From Anisus vortex (lineage: Eukaryota; Mollusca; Gastropoda; Planorbidae): a stretch of DNA of 64,000 bases. Location of the stretch: positions 38,741,118-38,805,117 of the forward strand of contig OX421498.1 of the NCBI GenBank assembly GCA_949126835.1. The letters are read 5' to 3'. The notes below the pieces were generated by a model that worked only from the letters and a program-made list of their open reading frames with translations, searched no databases and was not told the origin of the DNA. Below are positions 11,144 to 23,500 of the stretch, piece by piece. Both the position numbers and the translations under genes were made by a program. The stretch's first letter is position 1. Each line of letters starts with the position of its first letter.

Positions 11144-12197
11144 CCTTTTCACAATATTACAGATAATCTTTGAAGTAAGACACACTATCTATAACTTTTC
11201 ACAATATGACAGATAATCTTTGAAGTAAGACACACTATCTATAACTTTTCACAATATTACAGATAATCTTTGAAGTAAGACACACTATCTATAACTTTTC
11301 ACAATATGATATATAATCTTTGAAGTAAGACACACTATCTATAACTTTTCACAATATTACAGATAATCTTTGAAGTAAGACACACTATCTATAACTTTTC
11401 ACAATATGACAGATAATCTTTGAAGTAAGACACACTATCTATAACTTTTCACAATATGACAGATAATCTTTGAAGTAAGACACACTATCTATAACTTTTC
11501 ACAATATTACAGATAATCTTTGAAGTAAGACACACTATCTATAACTTTTCACAATATTACAGATAATCTTTGAAGTAAGACACACTATCTATAACTTTTC
11601 ACAATATGACAGAAAATCTTTGAAGTAAGACACACTATCTATAACTTTTCACAATATTACAGATAATCTTTGAAGTAAGACACACTATCTATAACTTTTC
11701 ACAATATGACAGATAATCTTTGAAATAAGACACACTATCTATAACTTTTCACAATATTACAGATAATCTTTGAAGTAAGACACACTATCTATAACTTTTC
11801 ACAATATGATATATAATCTTTGAAGTAAGACACGCGATCTATAACTTTTCACAATATGACAGATAATCTTTGAAGTAAGACACACTATCTATAACGTTTC
11901 ACAATATTACAGATAATCTTTGAAGTAAGACACACTATCTATAACTTTTCACAATATTACAGATAATCTTTGAAGTAAGACACACTATCTATAACTTTTC
12001 ACAATATGACATATAATCTTTGAAGTAAGACACGCGATCTATAACTTTTCACAATATGACAGATAATCTTTGAAGTAAGACACACTATCTATAACTTTTC
12101 ACAATATTACAGATAATCTTTGAAGTAAGACACACTATCTATAACTTTTCACAATATTACAGATAATCTTTGAAGTAAGACACACCATCTATAACTT
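11144..12197. repeat. 50-bp satellite, about 21 copies
   Basis: Unit starts CTTTTCACAATATTACAGAT and ends CACACTATCTATAA, period 50 bp. Copies differ mainly at ATTAC / ATGAC / ATGATAT and ACTATC / GCGATC. It sits between paralog A's second terminal exon and paralog B's start. Confidence 0.97.
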
Positions 12198-12814
12198 TAA
12201 TACAAAAACAAATCTTTCGATCATCGACTTTAAAAAAAAGAAGACATTCATGTGTTTCAAAGAAAGCATCTAGTATGTTATCGGAGTACACCCCTGACCT
12301 TGGTTGTAGTTAGATAACAAAGTCCTCTATTATAACCGTTTTTTTTTTTCATTTTAAAATCTATCGTGTTCTTCCTATACGCTAGTACTTGTGTACGGGG
12401 TACTTAGTCACCATTCATCCGTGTCGTGTAGTTTGCTTGCTTTTCCACATTCATTTCTGTTTCTTTTCAGCAGATTAATAGATAATTGCAGAATCTAATA
12501 CTTTAAATATAAATATTGTACTGTAAGCCTATTTGGGAGTAGGTGGCTGCTGAGGCAGGCGATAGATATTTGAAAAATAATTTTCCATTTGGTTGCGTTA
12601 ACAATCAACAATATTAGCCGTGAGAAGAGTTAAAAAAAAGAAAATAGTTAACTTTTTTTTTATTGGGGGAAATAAACTGGTCATGGCATACCAGGGGATT
12701 GTGTGTACAGTTATTCTCCCTAAACAAATGATATTAATGTGTAAGCAAAGTACATTAATGAATTGAACGCAACAACAACATATGAATATATAATAGCTTG
12801 CTGCGTTCAGTAGT

Positions 12815-12820
12815 TTTATT
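12815..12820 (-). terminator. Polyadenylation signal for terminal exon version 2
   Basis: AATAAA on the minus strand about 90 bases past the TGA at 12910, so the second terminal exon carries its own 3' end. Confidence 0.5.
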
Positions 12821-12909
12821 TTCATGCCAAGTGCTAAAGTTATAAGCTAAAAGTTATTGTTCAGTTAGTTGACACTGCTACGCTTCGCTAACAACATCCA
12901 GGAGGGGGC

Positions 12910-13162
12910 TCAACCAAGGACGCAATCCCTGTTTGCTACGCTTATGGTGCTCAGAACGGCCGGGCTGGGATTCCGGCTGTTGTCGCAGGTGATGTTCTGA
13001 ACGGGGCCCTGCTGTCCCAGAACGTAACGGAAGTTGACCGTCTCGTAGGCGTTGACCAGTAGAAGGATCAAAACGTCGTCGGGGGTCTGCTGGATCCCGA
13101 AGAAGCGCTTTGGAGATAGAGGCACCCATTTGTCTTGTTCACCCAGCAATACTACACGTGTG
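12910..13162 (-). CDS. Paralog A terminal exon, version 2 (duplicated, alternative)
   Basis: Acceptor TCTTTCAG; phase 2 joins as Ser. Encodes VVLLGEQDKWVPLSPKRFFG, IQQTPDDVLILLLVN and GPVQNITCDNSR, ending in CVLG then TGA. It is homologous to the exon at 14,791-15,028 through the DKWVPxSxKRF and TxDDV core but has a different tail. No copy of exon 17 lies between them. It may be an alternative last exon or the remnant of a deleted third paralog. Confidence 0.65.
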
Positions 13163-14470
13163 CTGAAAGAAAAATCATAAAAAATCGTAAATCATATTGC
13201 TAATATTCTTGTTAACTTTTCATGGATTTTTGTAAATAGTTGCCAAATGTTTCTTACACCCTTATGAGAAGATACAAATCCCCAATAAAGTTTTAAAAAT
13301 AGAAAATGAAAAAAAAAGACGTTTCACCAATAGACACAATTCCGTATCTTAGACCTATGTTTCAGACGCTCCTTCTACTCGGAAGATTATTGTGTCCTTC
13401 GCTTATCCGAGGTTTAATTAAGTCTAGTCTTGCATTTTGTTTAGTGTTTTAAATGGTGTTAAGCTACTGTTTTTTTTCTGTTTTGTTGAGGCAACCACTG
13501 CCCGGATACCACTCGGAATGTAAGAGTACTTATATGCATTTCTTCTTGCATGTGTTGTTTTCGTCCTTATGTTTATCCGGGCATTTTAATAGAAGTTAAG
13601 AACATAAATTAAAATCTGTACTATTCAGACATGAGTAATATGACAAAATATCTATATTTAGTTTTGGTTATAAGATAATGCGAAATGGTTTCATTTCAAA
13701 TATGTTAAACTACCGTTGAGAAAAGCAGACTAATTTTCTATTGTATAAAACTGTCATTTCTGTACCGGCTTTCAAATAATGTTTGTATGTTATACAAATT
13801 TATAAGTCGTTCAATTGTGGACTTTTTCCTCTGGCCTAACGGGGATAATATGAAGAAGAAGAAAGATAATGAAATGTTTTTGCACTTGTTTATTTTATAG
13901 AGTTGTTTTGATTTTATATAGTACGTTTGACCTTACCGCTATATTGTTCATTAAACATTGAGAATCTACTGGAGGAATCTACTGGAGGAATTCGGGGATT
14001 TCAAAATGTCCCCAGACTGTTGGTTATTGAAAAGGAATTTATTAGCTTATGAATGTATGAATGTATTAATTTATTAATTGATTTAGGCGCGTGTGCTTTT
14101 TGAATTTTATTTGAGGATTTAAAAAATTATTTTAATACGCGCACAATACATTATGGGGGCTTGCGAGCCGAGCGTCAGTGCGTTCGTCTGGCGTACCGAA
14201 GGTCCTGGGTTTGAATTCCGGTAAAGGTTAGGGTTCGTTCCCGGGTCTGGAGTGCGTCCTTGAGTCTACCCAGCTCTGATGTGTACGTGACCTTAGTAGG
14301 GTTAAAGTAAAGGTGGCTGTGCATTGTGCTAGCCACACAATCACCTAGTAAGCCGTAGCCACAGAAACTTGATAACGCTGCAGCACCATCCCTACAGCCC
14401 AAAGGATCAAGATGGTTTCGACTGGGATACCTAAGTTGTTGTTTTTTAAAGCTGAAGATGTATAATTACT

Positions 14471-14528
<58 letters not shown>

Positions 14529-17500
14529 ATCTTCTCCTCTTTCTTTTATTGTATGTTTTTCTCTCTCCCTCTCTCTGTTCTCTATTTTTCACTGTGTCTC
14601 TTTTTCTACATGTAAACTATAAAGACTGCACAGTTACATAATATAATATTGAAACCATGCAAACAGTGGTTGGATAATAAAGCGTTTATTATTACAGCTT
14701 TCATGCACATGGTAAGAATTCACGGGTTACAGGACACACATGCTATTCCTCATCAAAATGGAATTCCCACAATGCAGCGAGCCTATGACGTCAAAACGGA
14801 AAGCACGTCCTGCGCAGGACGTTAATCAGCGCAGGACCGGAAGCGTAACCATGGCAGTAGATCGTCTGGACGGGGCCGCCGTTTGTGGCCACACTGACTG
14901 CCACGGTCTCGTTCACGTTGAGGTATAGGACCACGTTGACGTCATCTGTCGTAGGCTGGATGAGTGAAAACCGTTTGGCAGAGACCGGGACCCATTTGTC
15001 TAACTCTCCGAGTAGTGTTACATTATATCTGCATGGCAAGGTGAATAGAGACAAAATTGGGATTTTTAACGCTTTTAAAATTAAATTAGTTTTTATATCA
15101 ACTTATCTCCTATCTTAAATTCGCTTTTTAGATATAGGCCTAGGTCATGTTTTTTAGTGCTCAAGGTTCTTGGGCTAATGACACAGACATTTTTTAAGTG
15201 ATAGTATTGAACAAATTTAAAAAAAAATACATTTTATAATTTTTATAAATGATCTTATCAGCATTCGGATACTAGATACTACAAACACTATTTACAATCA
15301 TAACCAACTGCTAACTCAAATTTAATAGAAAGCTCTTCACTTGGTCTTTAACTACTTTAAGTTTAACTTTTCGTTACTGGAGGAAATAATTACAAATTAA
15401 GAAATTTATTTAATTTATAAATTCAAAGTATGTTGTATAGAAGTTGGTTATGGAAATAAATCATAATGACTCTAGTTGTCGTCTTTTTTTTGTGTTGTAT
15501 TTTCGTCCATCGCAGTTTTGTTTCAAAAAGCTCTCTGTAGGATGAAAATTGACTGGGTTCTTATATATTACAGGCGCTCATTCTATAAAGAAGATTATTG
15601 TGTCCAACGCTCATCTGTGGTTCAAGTCAAGTCTTGCACCTTTATTAATGTTTTAAACAATGTTACGTTACTGGTTTTGATGGTTTGTTCAGGCAACCCA
15701 TTCCATGCCCGTACGCCACTCGGGAAGAAAGAGTACTTATATGCATTTGTTCTCGAATAAGGGATAAGGAAAGAGTATTATAGGTTGGCTAAACTGATAA
15801 TGACAACCAACGTTTTAACATAATTTTAAAACCATAATGCAATATTTGGTGGATTATTTTGTTGTTGTTGCAGTAATAGTTTTCTTACATAGCACAACGG
15901 TCTGTAAATTTTAAGACGATAAAGTAGGGGAAAAGCCGTCGGCGTAATGTGTAATACGAATGAGCTCAGTTTTCATTGGCTAAAATGCACAAAATGCACT
16001 TCCGGTATATAACAGATTGCCATTCCAAAAGTAAAATCCGTTTTGTGAGTGTGTGTGAGTGTGTGTTATTTCTATTTTCAGTGGCCTAGCAGTGTTTATG
16101 TATATAGTGAACTGCACTAGAACCCGGAAGTCTTAGGGTCCAACTGGCAACGGAGCGCAGTAATCATTTCCTTTCAGATAGGCGAATCAAATAGATAATG
16201 AAGTGTACCTAGCATTCTACATTTTCGCATCGTTATAAAAAAATCCGTTCTTCGTTTTAAATCGTATGTAAAAAATTTTTAACTGAAAGTGTCCCAAGAT
16301 TGAAGTTTGAGACAGCCCTTTTCTAACACCATGCAACGCTACTGTTTATTTTGGCCTTATAGCGCACATATAGAATGTTTATAAAGTAGCCTATATTACC
16401 TTCCTATTTGTAACACTGGTGACGTGTAATACAGGCAGAAGTCTACAGTGGTACACTCTGGTCCCAGGTGCAAAGGGTTAGCATCAGAGAATGTCTCCGG
16501 CAAATTGGTGGAGTCAGTTCCAGAGAAGATGACGCTTTCAGACATCTGTGAAGAAGATTTTTTTAATGTAACTGTGTGGAATCAAAGACTATAATAAGAT
16601 CGACCTCTTGCTCTATTTTTAGAGCTTATATTATGTGCTTTTCCCGTGCGCATCCAATAACGTTGTCTTAAATGACGTCTGCGCTCCTACGTTATCCTAA
16701 ATGTTTCCGCTGTATACAACTTTCGATTTTAATTTTTCATAGAGAAAATCATAGCGATTAAATAAAACGGAAGTGTACAGTGCAAAAGGGAACCGGGAAT
16801 TCCGAAAAGAAGTCATTCGAGTCATCAAATAGCAGAAATATTAAAGCAAGCGCTCCATCTTATTGTAGCCTTTGGTGGAATTGAAATTTTCAGACAAACA
16901 TTTTAGGCATTCTGGAGATTATAAATGCCTGTTCGAGATTATTATGCCTACTAGAGATTAAAATGCGAGACATAAAAACACAAACGTTGTATTGCTTATG
17001 GATTTGCTAGATACCGTTTTATTCAAAGGACTGGTTTATGTTACTGTACCTTGCCGAATGTCCAGCCACTTGACGGCGTCAGGTCGTAGTTGTTCTTCAG
17101 CTCAGCGGCCACCACGATGCCGAAGATGTAGCCAGAGATGTTGGTGTAGGTGGTGTAGACTTCGCCGTCTGGACCAGAGTACACTGGGAAGGCTTTCTGT
17201 TGGAGTAGAATGTGTCATAATATTGATACAAGTGACACACACATAGGGAAAAATCAGTAAATTTTATAAGTGGCTTTAAGACAGAAATCTCAAGCGCATA
17301 AACACAAACTAAACTCATTTTAAAGTAAGTAGTGACCATAGGGCAGGTGAAGCAGCGTTCAGCAGTTTCTGTGGCCACGGCATACGAGAGGATCTTATAA
17401 GTTTACAGACGTTCCTTCTAGATAGAAGATTATTACGTCCACTAGGCCCAAAACTCCTGCAGGGCGACAGGGATCCGCCGGTGGCAGGGATAGAACCCGC

Positions 17501-20500
17501 GACCTGTCAGTTGGTTTTTGGTTGACAATCCGGTGATCTAACCGCTGGACCACCCGGATGTGTGGTTAGCATAATGGCAAGCCGCCTTTACTTTACCCCA
17601 ATTATTGTCAGGTACCCATCAGAGCTGGGTGGACTCAGGGGCACCGTCATGTTCCAGGAAAAAATCCTAACCTGCACCAGAATTCGAACCCAGAACCTTC
17701 GGATCGCCAGTTGAACGCAGCTCAGCCACTGTGACTCATATGTTTTAAGTAGCCATTCATCAAACATGATATACAAATGACCATCTTACAAGAGTACAGA
17801 AATTACGCTGCTTAATGGATGCTGCAAATACATGTGTAATAATATATAACAGATGCGTATGTCTATACAAGTCTATATTATTATTCTATTTACCCTCTTG
17901 ATCTGGTCGTCGATGGCCGTGGCCGGTTTACTAGGTTGAAGAATTCTTCCCTGTGCATCGCAACATCTGTGGAAATTAGCGAATTGAATGTGAAGACTAA
18001 AAACGTACTCAGAATCATTCACAACTTCATGCAAACTACTTGATAATTAGCATATTGTTTGAACAAAAACAACCAAGAATCAAATGTTAAAATTAATTTA
18101 CGTAGCATTATCAAATACAAATATATAGACTCTAAAACCCATCTGCCTTTAACATTATTCAACTCAAATACTTGTGTTGCTTTTCTTGATAATGCAGCAT
18201 GCCGGAAACTTTAAAAAAAATATATTTAGGGTGCTTGTGTGTTTACTTTTAAGGTTCCAAGACATTTTGGATTTACCGTGACTCAAACTTCCTATACAAA
18301 CCTTGTCCCAAGCAGTGCTATAGTCTAGCTTCAGGGGTTGATAATCCACGGAACGCGTGCAAGGCTTGGCACGCCGAATAATTTTCACTGGCACGCGGAA
18401 GACACAAAAAATCCAGTCTTTCGAAGAAATCGATTGGTTGAGTAGGTTGACTTTTCTGGCTGTTGGCACGCTGAATGATTTAGAAATCTCGCTTTGGCAC
18501 ACTACTGACAAAAGGTTGCCAACACCTGGGTCTAGCTAATTATCTGATTGATTTACGATGGGAAAGTGAATAAACAGACTTTTATAGAATCATAAAGAGA
18601 GTTACCTCATCAAAACCGTTGAGTTTATATAACCGATACCGTCACCGGGGCCAACGGGGCCGGTACTCAGTGTAGCAATCAGGCTGTTTAGCCGGGTCTG
18701 TGGCTCTGTTTTACCTGCAAGCACAATCGAAATGAAACGATATTAAAAAACCCAAGAGACCGTAGAGAGACCAGTATGAGATTTTTACATAACACTAATT
18801 GTAGTCAGAAGGAGTATAGATGTTAAATCTACTTTTTTAAATTTATAAAAGGGGCACTTAATAATGCTCTTAATGCATCAATAAAACGTATAAATAATTA
18901 TAAATAAATAACATGAAATGTATATTTCAATGATAATAACCAAAAAGATAAAATATATTTAAAAATTTGATGATTAAAATTGATCTATGTCTTGTAGAAA
19001 AAAAAATACTTCTATGAACTGAAAATTGGTGCTTCACCGTACATATGAATCGATTCGGTCCGAATAATACTTTACTTGTTTACTTTTTGGCACATAATTG
19101 TTATTGATGTATGGCGGGAATTCGAATTGTTAGAGGATAAAAGAAGTAAAGGTGCCCTCAGACTTCAGACTTATCCTGAATGGGATAAAATGTAAGCATA
19201 ATGTGATGCTGGGATAAAGTAACTTATTTTTGAAAATTGTTTTTTTTTTTAAACAAAGTATTTTTAATGATTTGAATAAGTTCACTAAGTTTTCCACCCC
19301 ATCCCCCTGTTCTTTTTTTTTTCTTTTGCGGACGAGCATTCTATAAAATAATAAAGGTAAAAGCTAGAAACAAGCTAGAAGCAACTACTGTAGAGTAGAG
19401 AAATGATGAACAAGACGCTGTTAAACAAGCAACTACTATAGAGTAGAGAACTGATAAACAAGACGCTGTTAGGGGCACACGTTACTGCTCACTTCCGTAT
19501 GGACTTCCAGGCTGGACCTCTGTTGTCCAGAACGTGTCCTTGAACGGCGCCACGCCCAAGGCATCCACAAACATGGAGGTGATGCCGATGTTCCACTGTC
19601 GGCCCCCGGGCTGGTAGTCTCCGCTGACCCGGGCCTAAGAAGTCATGCACTTAGTCATTAGTATTGTAGTCGATAACATTGAATATAACATAATTGTATC
19701 AGTGGTGTAACTAGCGTATATGTTTCCATTAGAAATGTTACTTTTCATAGATTATGTAAGTTAACTAGGGCCCAGGGGTCAGCAACCTTTTGATAAGAGT
19801 GTGCTAAAGTATGATTTTTAATTCTTTCAGGGTGTCAAAAGCCTGAAAGCCAGCCATCCTGTTGTATGACTAAATTTCTTGTAGAAGATACTTGAATAGA
19901 CCTTTAAGGCCTCTTCAGCGTGTCATTGAAAATCAATCGGCGTGCCAAGTCTAGCACGCGTGCCTTAGGTTGCCGAACCCCAAACTAGGGCCTAATATTA
20001 CGATAGTGCCATCTTGGAGCATCTATCCACACCTTGGCACTTACCCCTAGTCGCCACTGAACTGTATGTATACATGTGTATATTTAATTAATAAAGCGTT
20101 TCTATTTAGCAACACTGATTAAAACAAAACACAACTATAAAGTAGCCAATAGGAAAACTCAGCAGGCGCTATCACAGAATATGTAAATTTATCCTGTGGA
20201 TGCAATGCTAATTACTTTTACCATAGTTTCTATACAAGTCTGAATAACCTGTATAGATAATAAGCTTACTCATAAGCAAAGCTTTCTATAATGTACATGT
20301 AATTGAAAAGTTGGTGTTTACAGTTCAAAACATCATTTTTTTTAAATATAATAATAAGGCGTATATATTGTAACACAACATTTTCATTAGAAACCATTTT
20401 GTTTTCGATCTATATGTAAACACTTGCGGACTTATATAGAGTTTGTGCGAATCTGCATGTGTAGGCTAATACTATGTGCATAGACCAACCGGGTAAATAC

Positions 20501-23500
20501 TTACACTAATGGGTAGCAAGCATTCAACACGGACTTAAGGCTAATGTTCCTTATTTTAAAAGAGAAATCCTCACTACAGTACCTGTGACACTGTGGGTAT
20601 TTCTAAAGACTGTAGAATGTGTCGGCTGTAGGACATACAGTACTGGATTCCGATGTTTTTGTAGAGTTCTGCCCCTTTGCCCATCCCGACCAACCAGTGA
20701 CGACCCAGGAAGAGATCCGATTGGAGGACGCGGTTTAAATCAGTTTCTTTATCTAGCCAATCCTGGAGGAAAGATTTTATTGTTTCTGGTTATTCCAAAT
20801 CAGACAAACTGAGGCATCAAAATATATATTAAACAAATAATATTTAGGCAAAAGGGGTAGAAAAGAAGTAGATTAATTACATAAATGGCAATATGTACAG
20901 ACCTAAAGTAAAAATAAATAAATAAAGTAACCGAATCCTTTTTCATACTATTTTGATCTTTAAAACTGGGTATATGGTACATTTCTCTGGTCACATCAAA
21001 CAGAGGGATTAGTGGCCAACACAAATCCAGTCCTTAAGGAATGTCTCATGTCCCTCCGGTGAGTAGAAGTAGGGATTGTACTTCCCATTTTCAAGCTCAA
21101 ATCCAAAATTTTTTCTGTGGCGTTTTCACATTATTTTTTGAACTAATTTGAGCAAGGGATGTGTAGGCAAGCAGACACACTAATAGCATGAAGACAGTGC
21201 CCAAAAATGTGTACCATCATACCGGCTGCCAGCGCCAACAAGTAATTACTGGCATACCAACTGATCGGTAGGTGAATAGATATATTTTTTTTTACAATAT
21301 ATATTGATAGGTTGAGATTAAAGTAAAAGTAAAAGTAAAGCAGCGTTCCACCAGTTTCAGAGCTGGGTAGACTCAGGGACACCCTCCGCCCCGAGAACAA
21401 AATCTAAGCCTTCATCAGGATTCGAACCCAGGACCTTCGGTACGACAGACGAGCTCGCTGCCGATCGGCCACCGCGCCCCTTTAGTTAAAGCAATTTCAA
21501 TCTAAATGTATTAACATATTTTTGTTCAGAGATAGATAGAGATATTAATTAATAGATAGATGAATAGGTGAATCGATGAATGCGTGGATAGGGGGATAGA
21601 GATAGATATCTTGACGGAATGTGAATATTGAATTGATGGATGGATAGATATATACATGCATTCTAGCTACATGCTTTCTTTTATTGTTTAGGAGCCTATA
21701 AAAACAATGACAATGACAAAAAGTCAAAAACTAGTAAAAAAATTTTAAGCCGCAACATTTTGTTCCTTTACTGGTAAAGTTCAAAGTTCATCATACCTGT
21801 TCATACATGATAAATGATCCCCATTGTTGGGTCATGTTGAACAAGTCTATCCAAAATTGCTGCAATGATAATCGAAGATTAGATTTAAAAGGATTAAGAT
21901 AAGATAATATTACATTATTGATACAAACAAATGGAAATTTGACTTGATTACATAAATTCCGTCTTTTTCGGCAAATTTAAAAGAATTATTTATACAAACA
22001 AACAAAAAATGTATTCTCGATGCAATGATCAAAATGACAACCACCTTACAAATTGGAAGTTATAGCCTATAGACTATAGACTATAGTATAGTTGCAGAGA
22101 GTTTGATTTAGCTTTTATTATGTTTAGCTTTTATTACGTTTGAATAAGAAACCTGTATTGTTAGTTTTATGGTTATTATTTGCTTGTTGTTTCGTTCCAT
22201 GCACTGATTGGTTTACCTACATCATCGTCAGGAACTGCCAGACCGGAACTAGGATCGGCTATGAAATTGTATCGCCCTCCGTTGTATTTAGCATAAGGTG
22301 TTTCGCTGTCCCTGTGGGTGAGATGGAATAACAAAGAGACTATGAATGGTTTATATGTATAAAAGTAGGACCCGCCAACTACGTATATATATATATATAT
22401 ATATATTATTTTCTTTTCCTTTACTTTTATCATTAAAATGTGCATTCGCTCCTTCTATAGTGAAGGTAATTACGTCCTACATATATGCGGGGTTAAAGTC
22501 TAATCTTCCATTTTGAAAAGACTAGCAGACGATATTGAACATACTGTAGGAACATACCAGTATCTGTTGTGACAAGAGAAGGGCAATTTGATCTGATCTG
22601 ACAAGTATCTGTGGATACACAAATAGATCAAATAATAGTCATTGGAGAGGCATTCATACTATGTGTGGGAATGAAGTCAGAGTGATGAATGAAGTCAGAG
22701 TGATGAATGAAGTCAGAGTGATGAATGAAGTCAGAGAGATGAATGAAGTCAGAGTGATGAAAGAAAGAAAGAAGTAGAGAGAATGTGCACGAGAGATATG
22801 GCGAAAGTAATAAACATAAAGAAGGAAATGATAAAGGGACGGACGGAAGGATGGGAGAACGGAAGAAAGGACGGACGGAAGGATGGGAGAACGGAAGAAA
22901 GGACGGACGGAAGGATGGGAGAACGGAAGAAAGGACGGCGGAAGGATGGGAGAACGGAAGAAAGGACGGACGGAAGGAAGGGTGAACGGAAGAAAGGACG
23001 GACGGAAGGAAGGGAGAACGGAAGAAAGGACGGACGGAAGAATGGGAGAACGGAAGAACGGACGGAAGGATGGGAGAACGGAAGAAAGGACGGCGGAAGG
23101 ATGGGAGAAAAGAAGAAAGGACGGACGGAAGGAAGGGAGAACGGAAGAAAGGACGGACGGAAAGAAGGGAGAACGGAAGAAAGGACGGACGGAAGGAAGA
23201 ACGGAAGAAAGGACGGACGGAAGGAAGGGAGAACGGAAGAAAGGACGGGCGGAAAGAAGGGAGAACGGAAGAAAGGACGGACGGAAGGAAGGGAGAACGG
23301 AAGAAAGGACGGACGGAAGGAAGGGAGAACGGAAGAAAGGACGGACGGAAGGAAGGGAGAACGGAAGAAAGGACGGACGGGCGGTAGAGGAAAGAATGAA
23401 AGGAAGGCTGAAAGCACGAGAGGAAAGGAGAAAGGAAAGAAGGGAGGAAGGAAAGCAGTAAGGCGCAGAGATTGTAAGAGAGGTGAATTACTTGAAGCCA

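Noticed and set aside
11144..12197. CRISPR array
   Set aside because: Uniform tandem satellite without distinct spacers, in a eukaryotic intergenic region.
13350..15765. Additional exons between the two terminal exons of paralog A
   Set aside because: The stretch contains non-LTR tails, a SINE and a microsatellite; no segment resembles exon 17 or other exons of the family.
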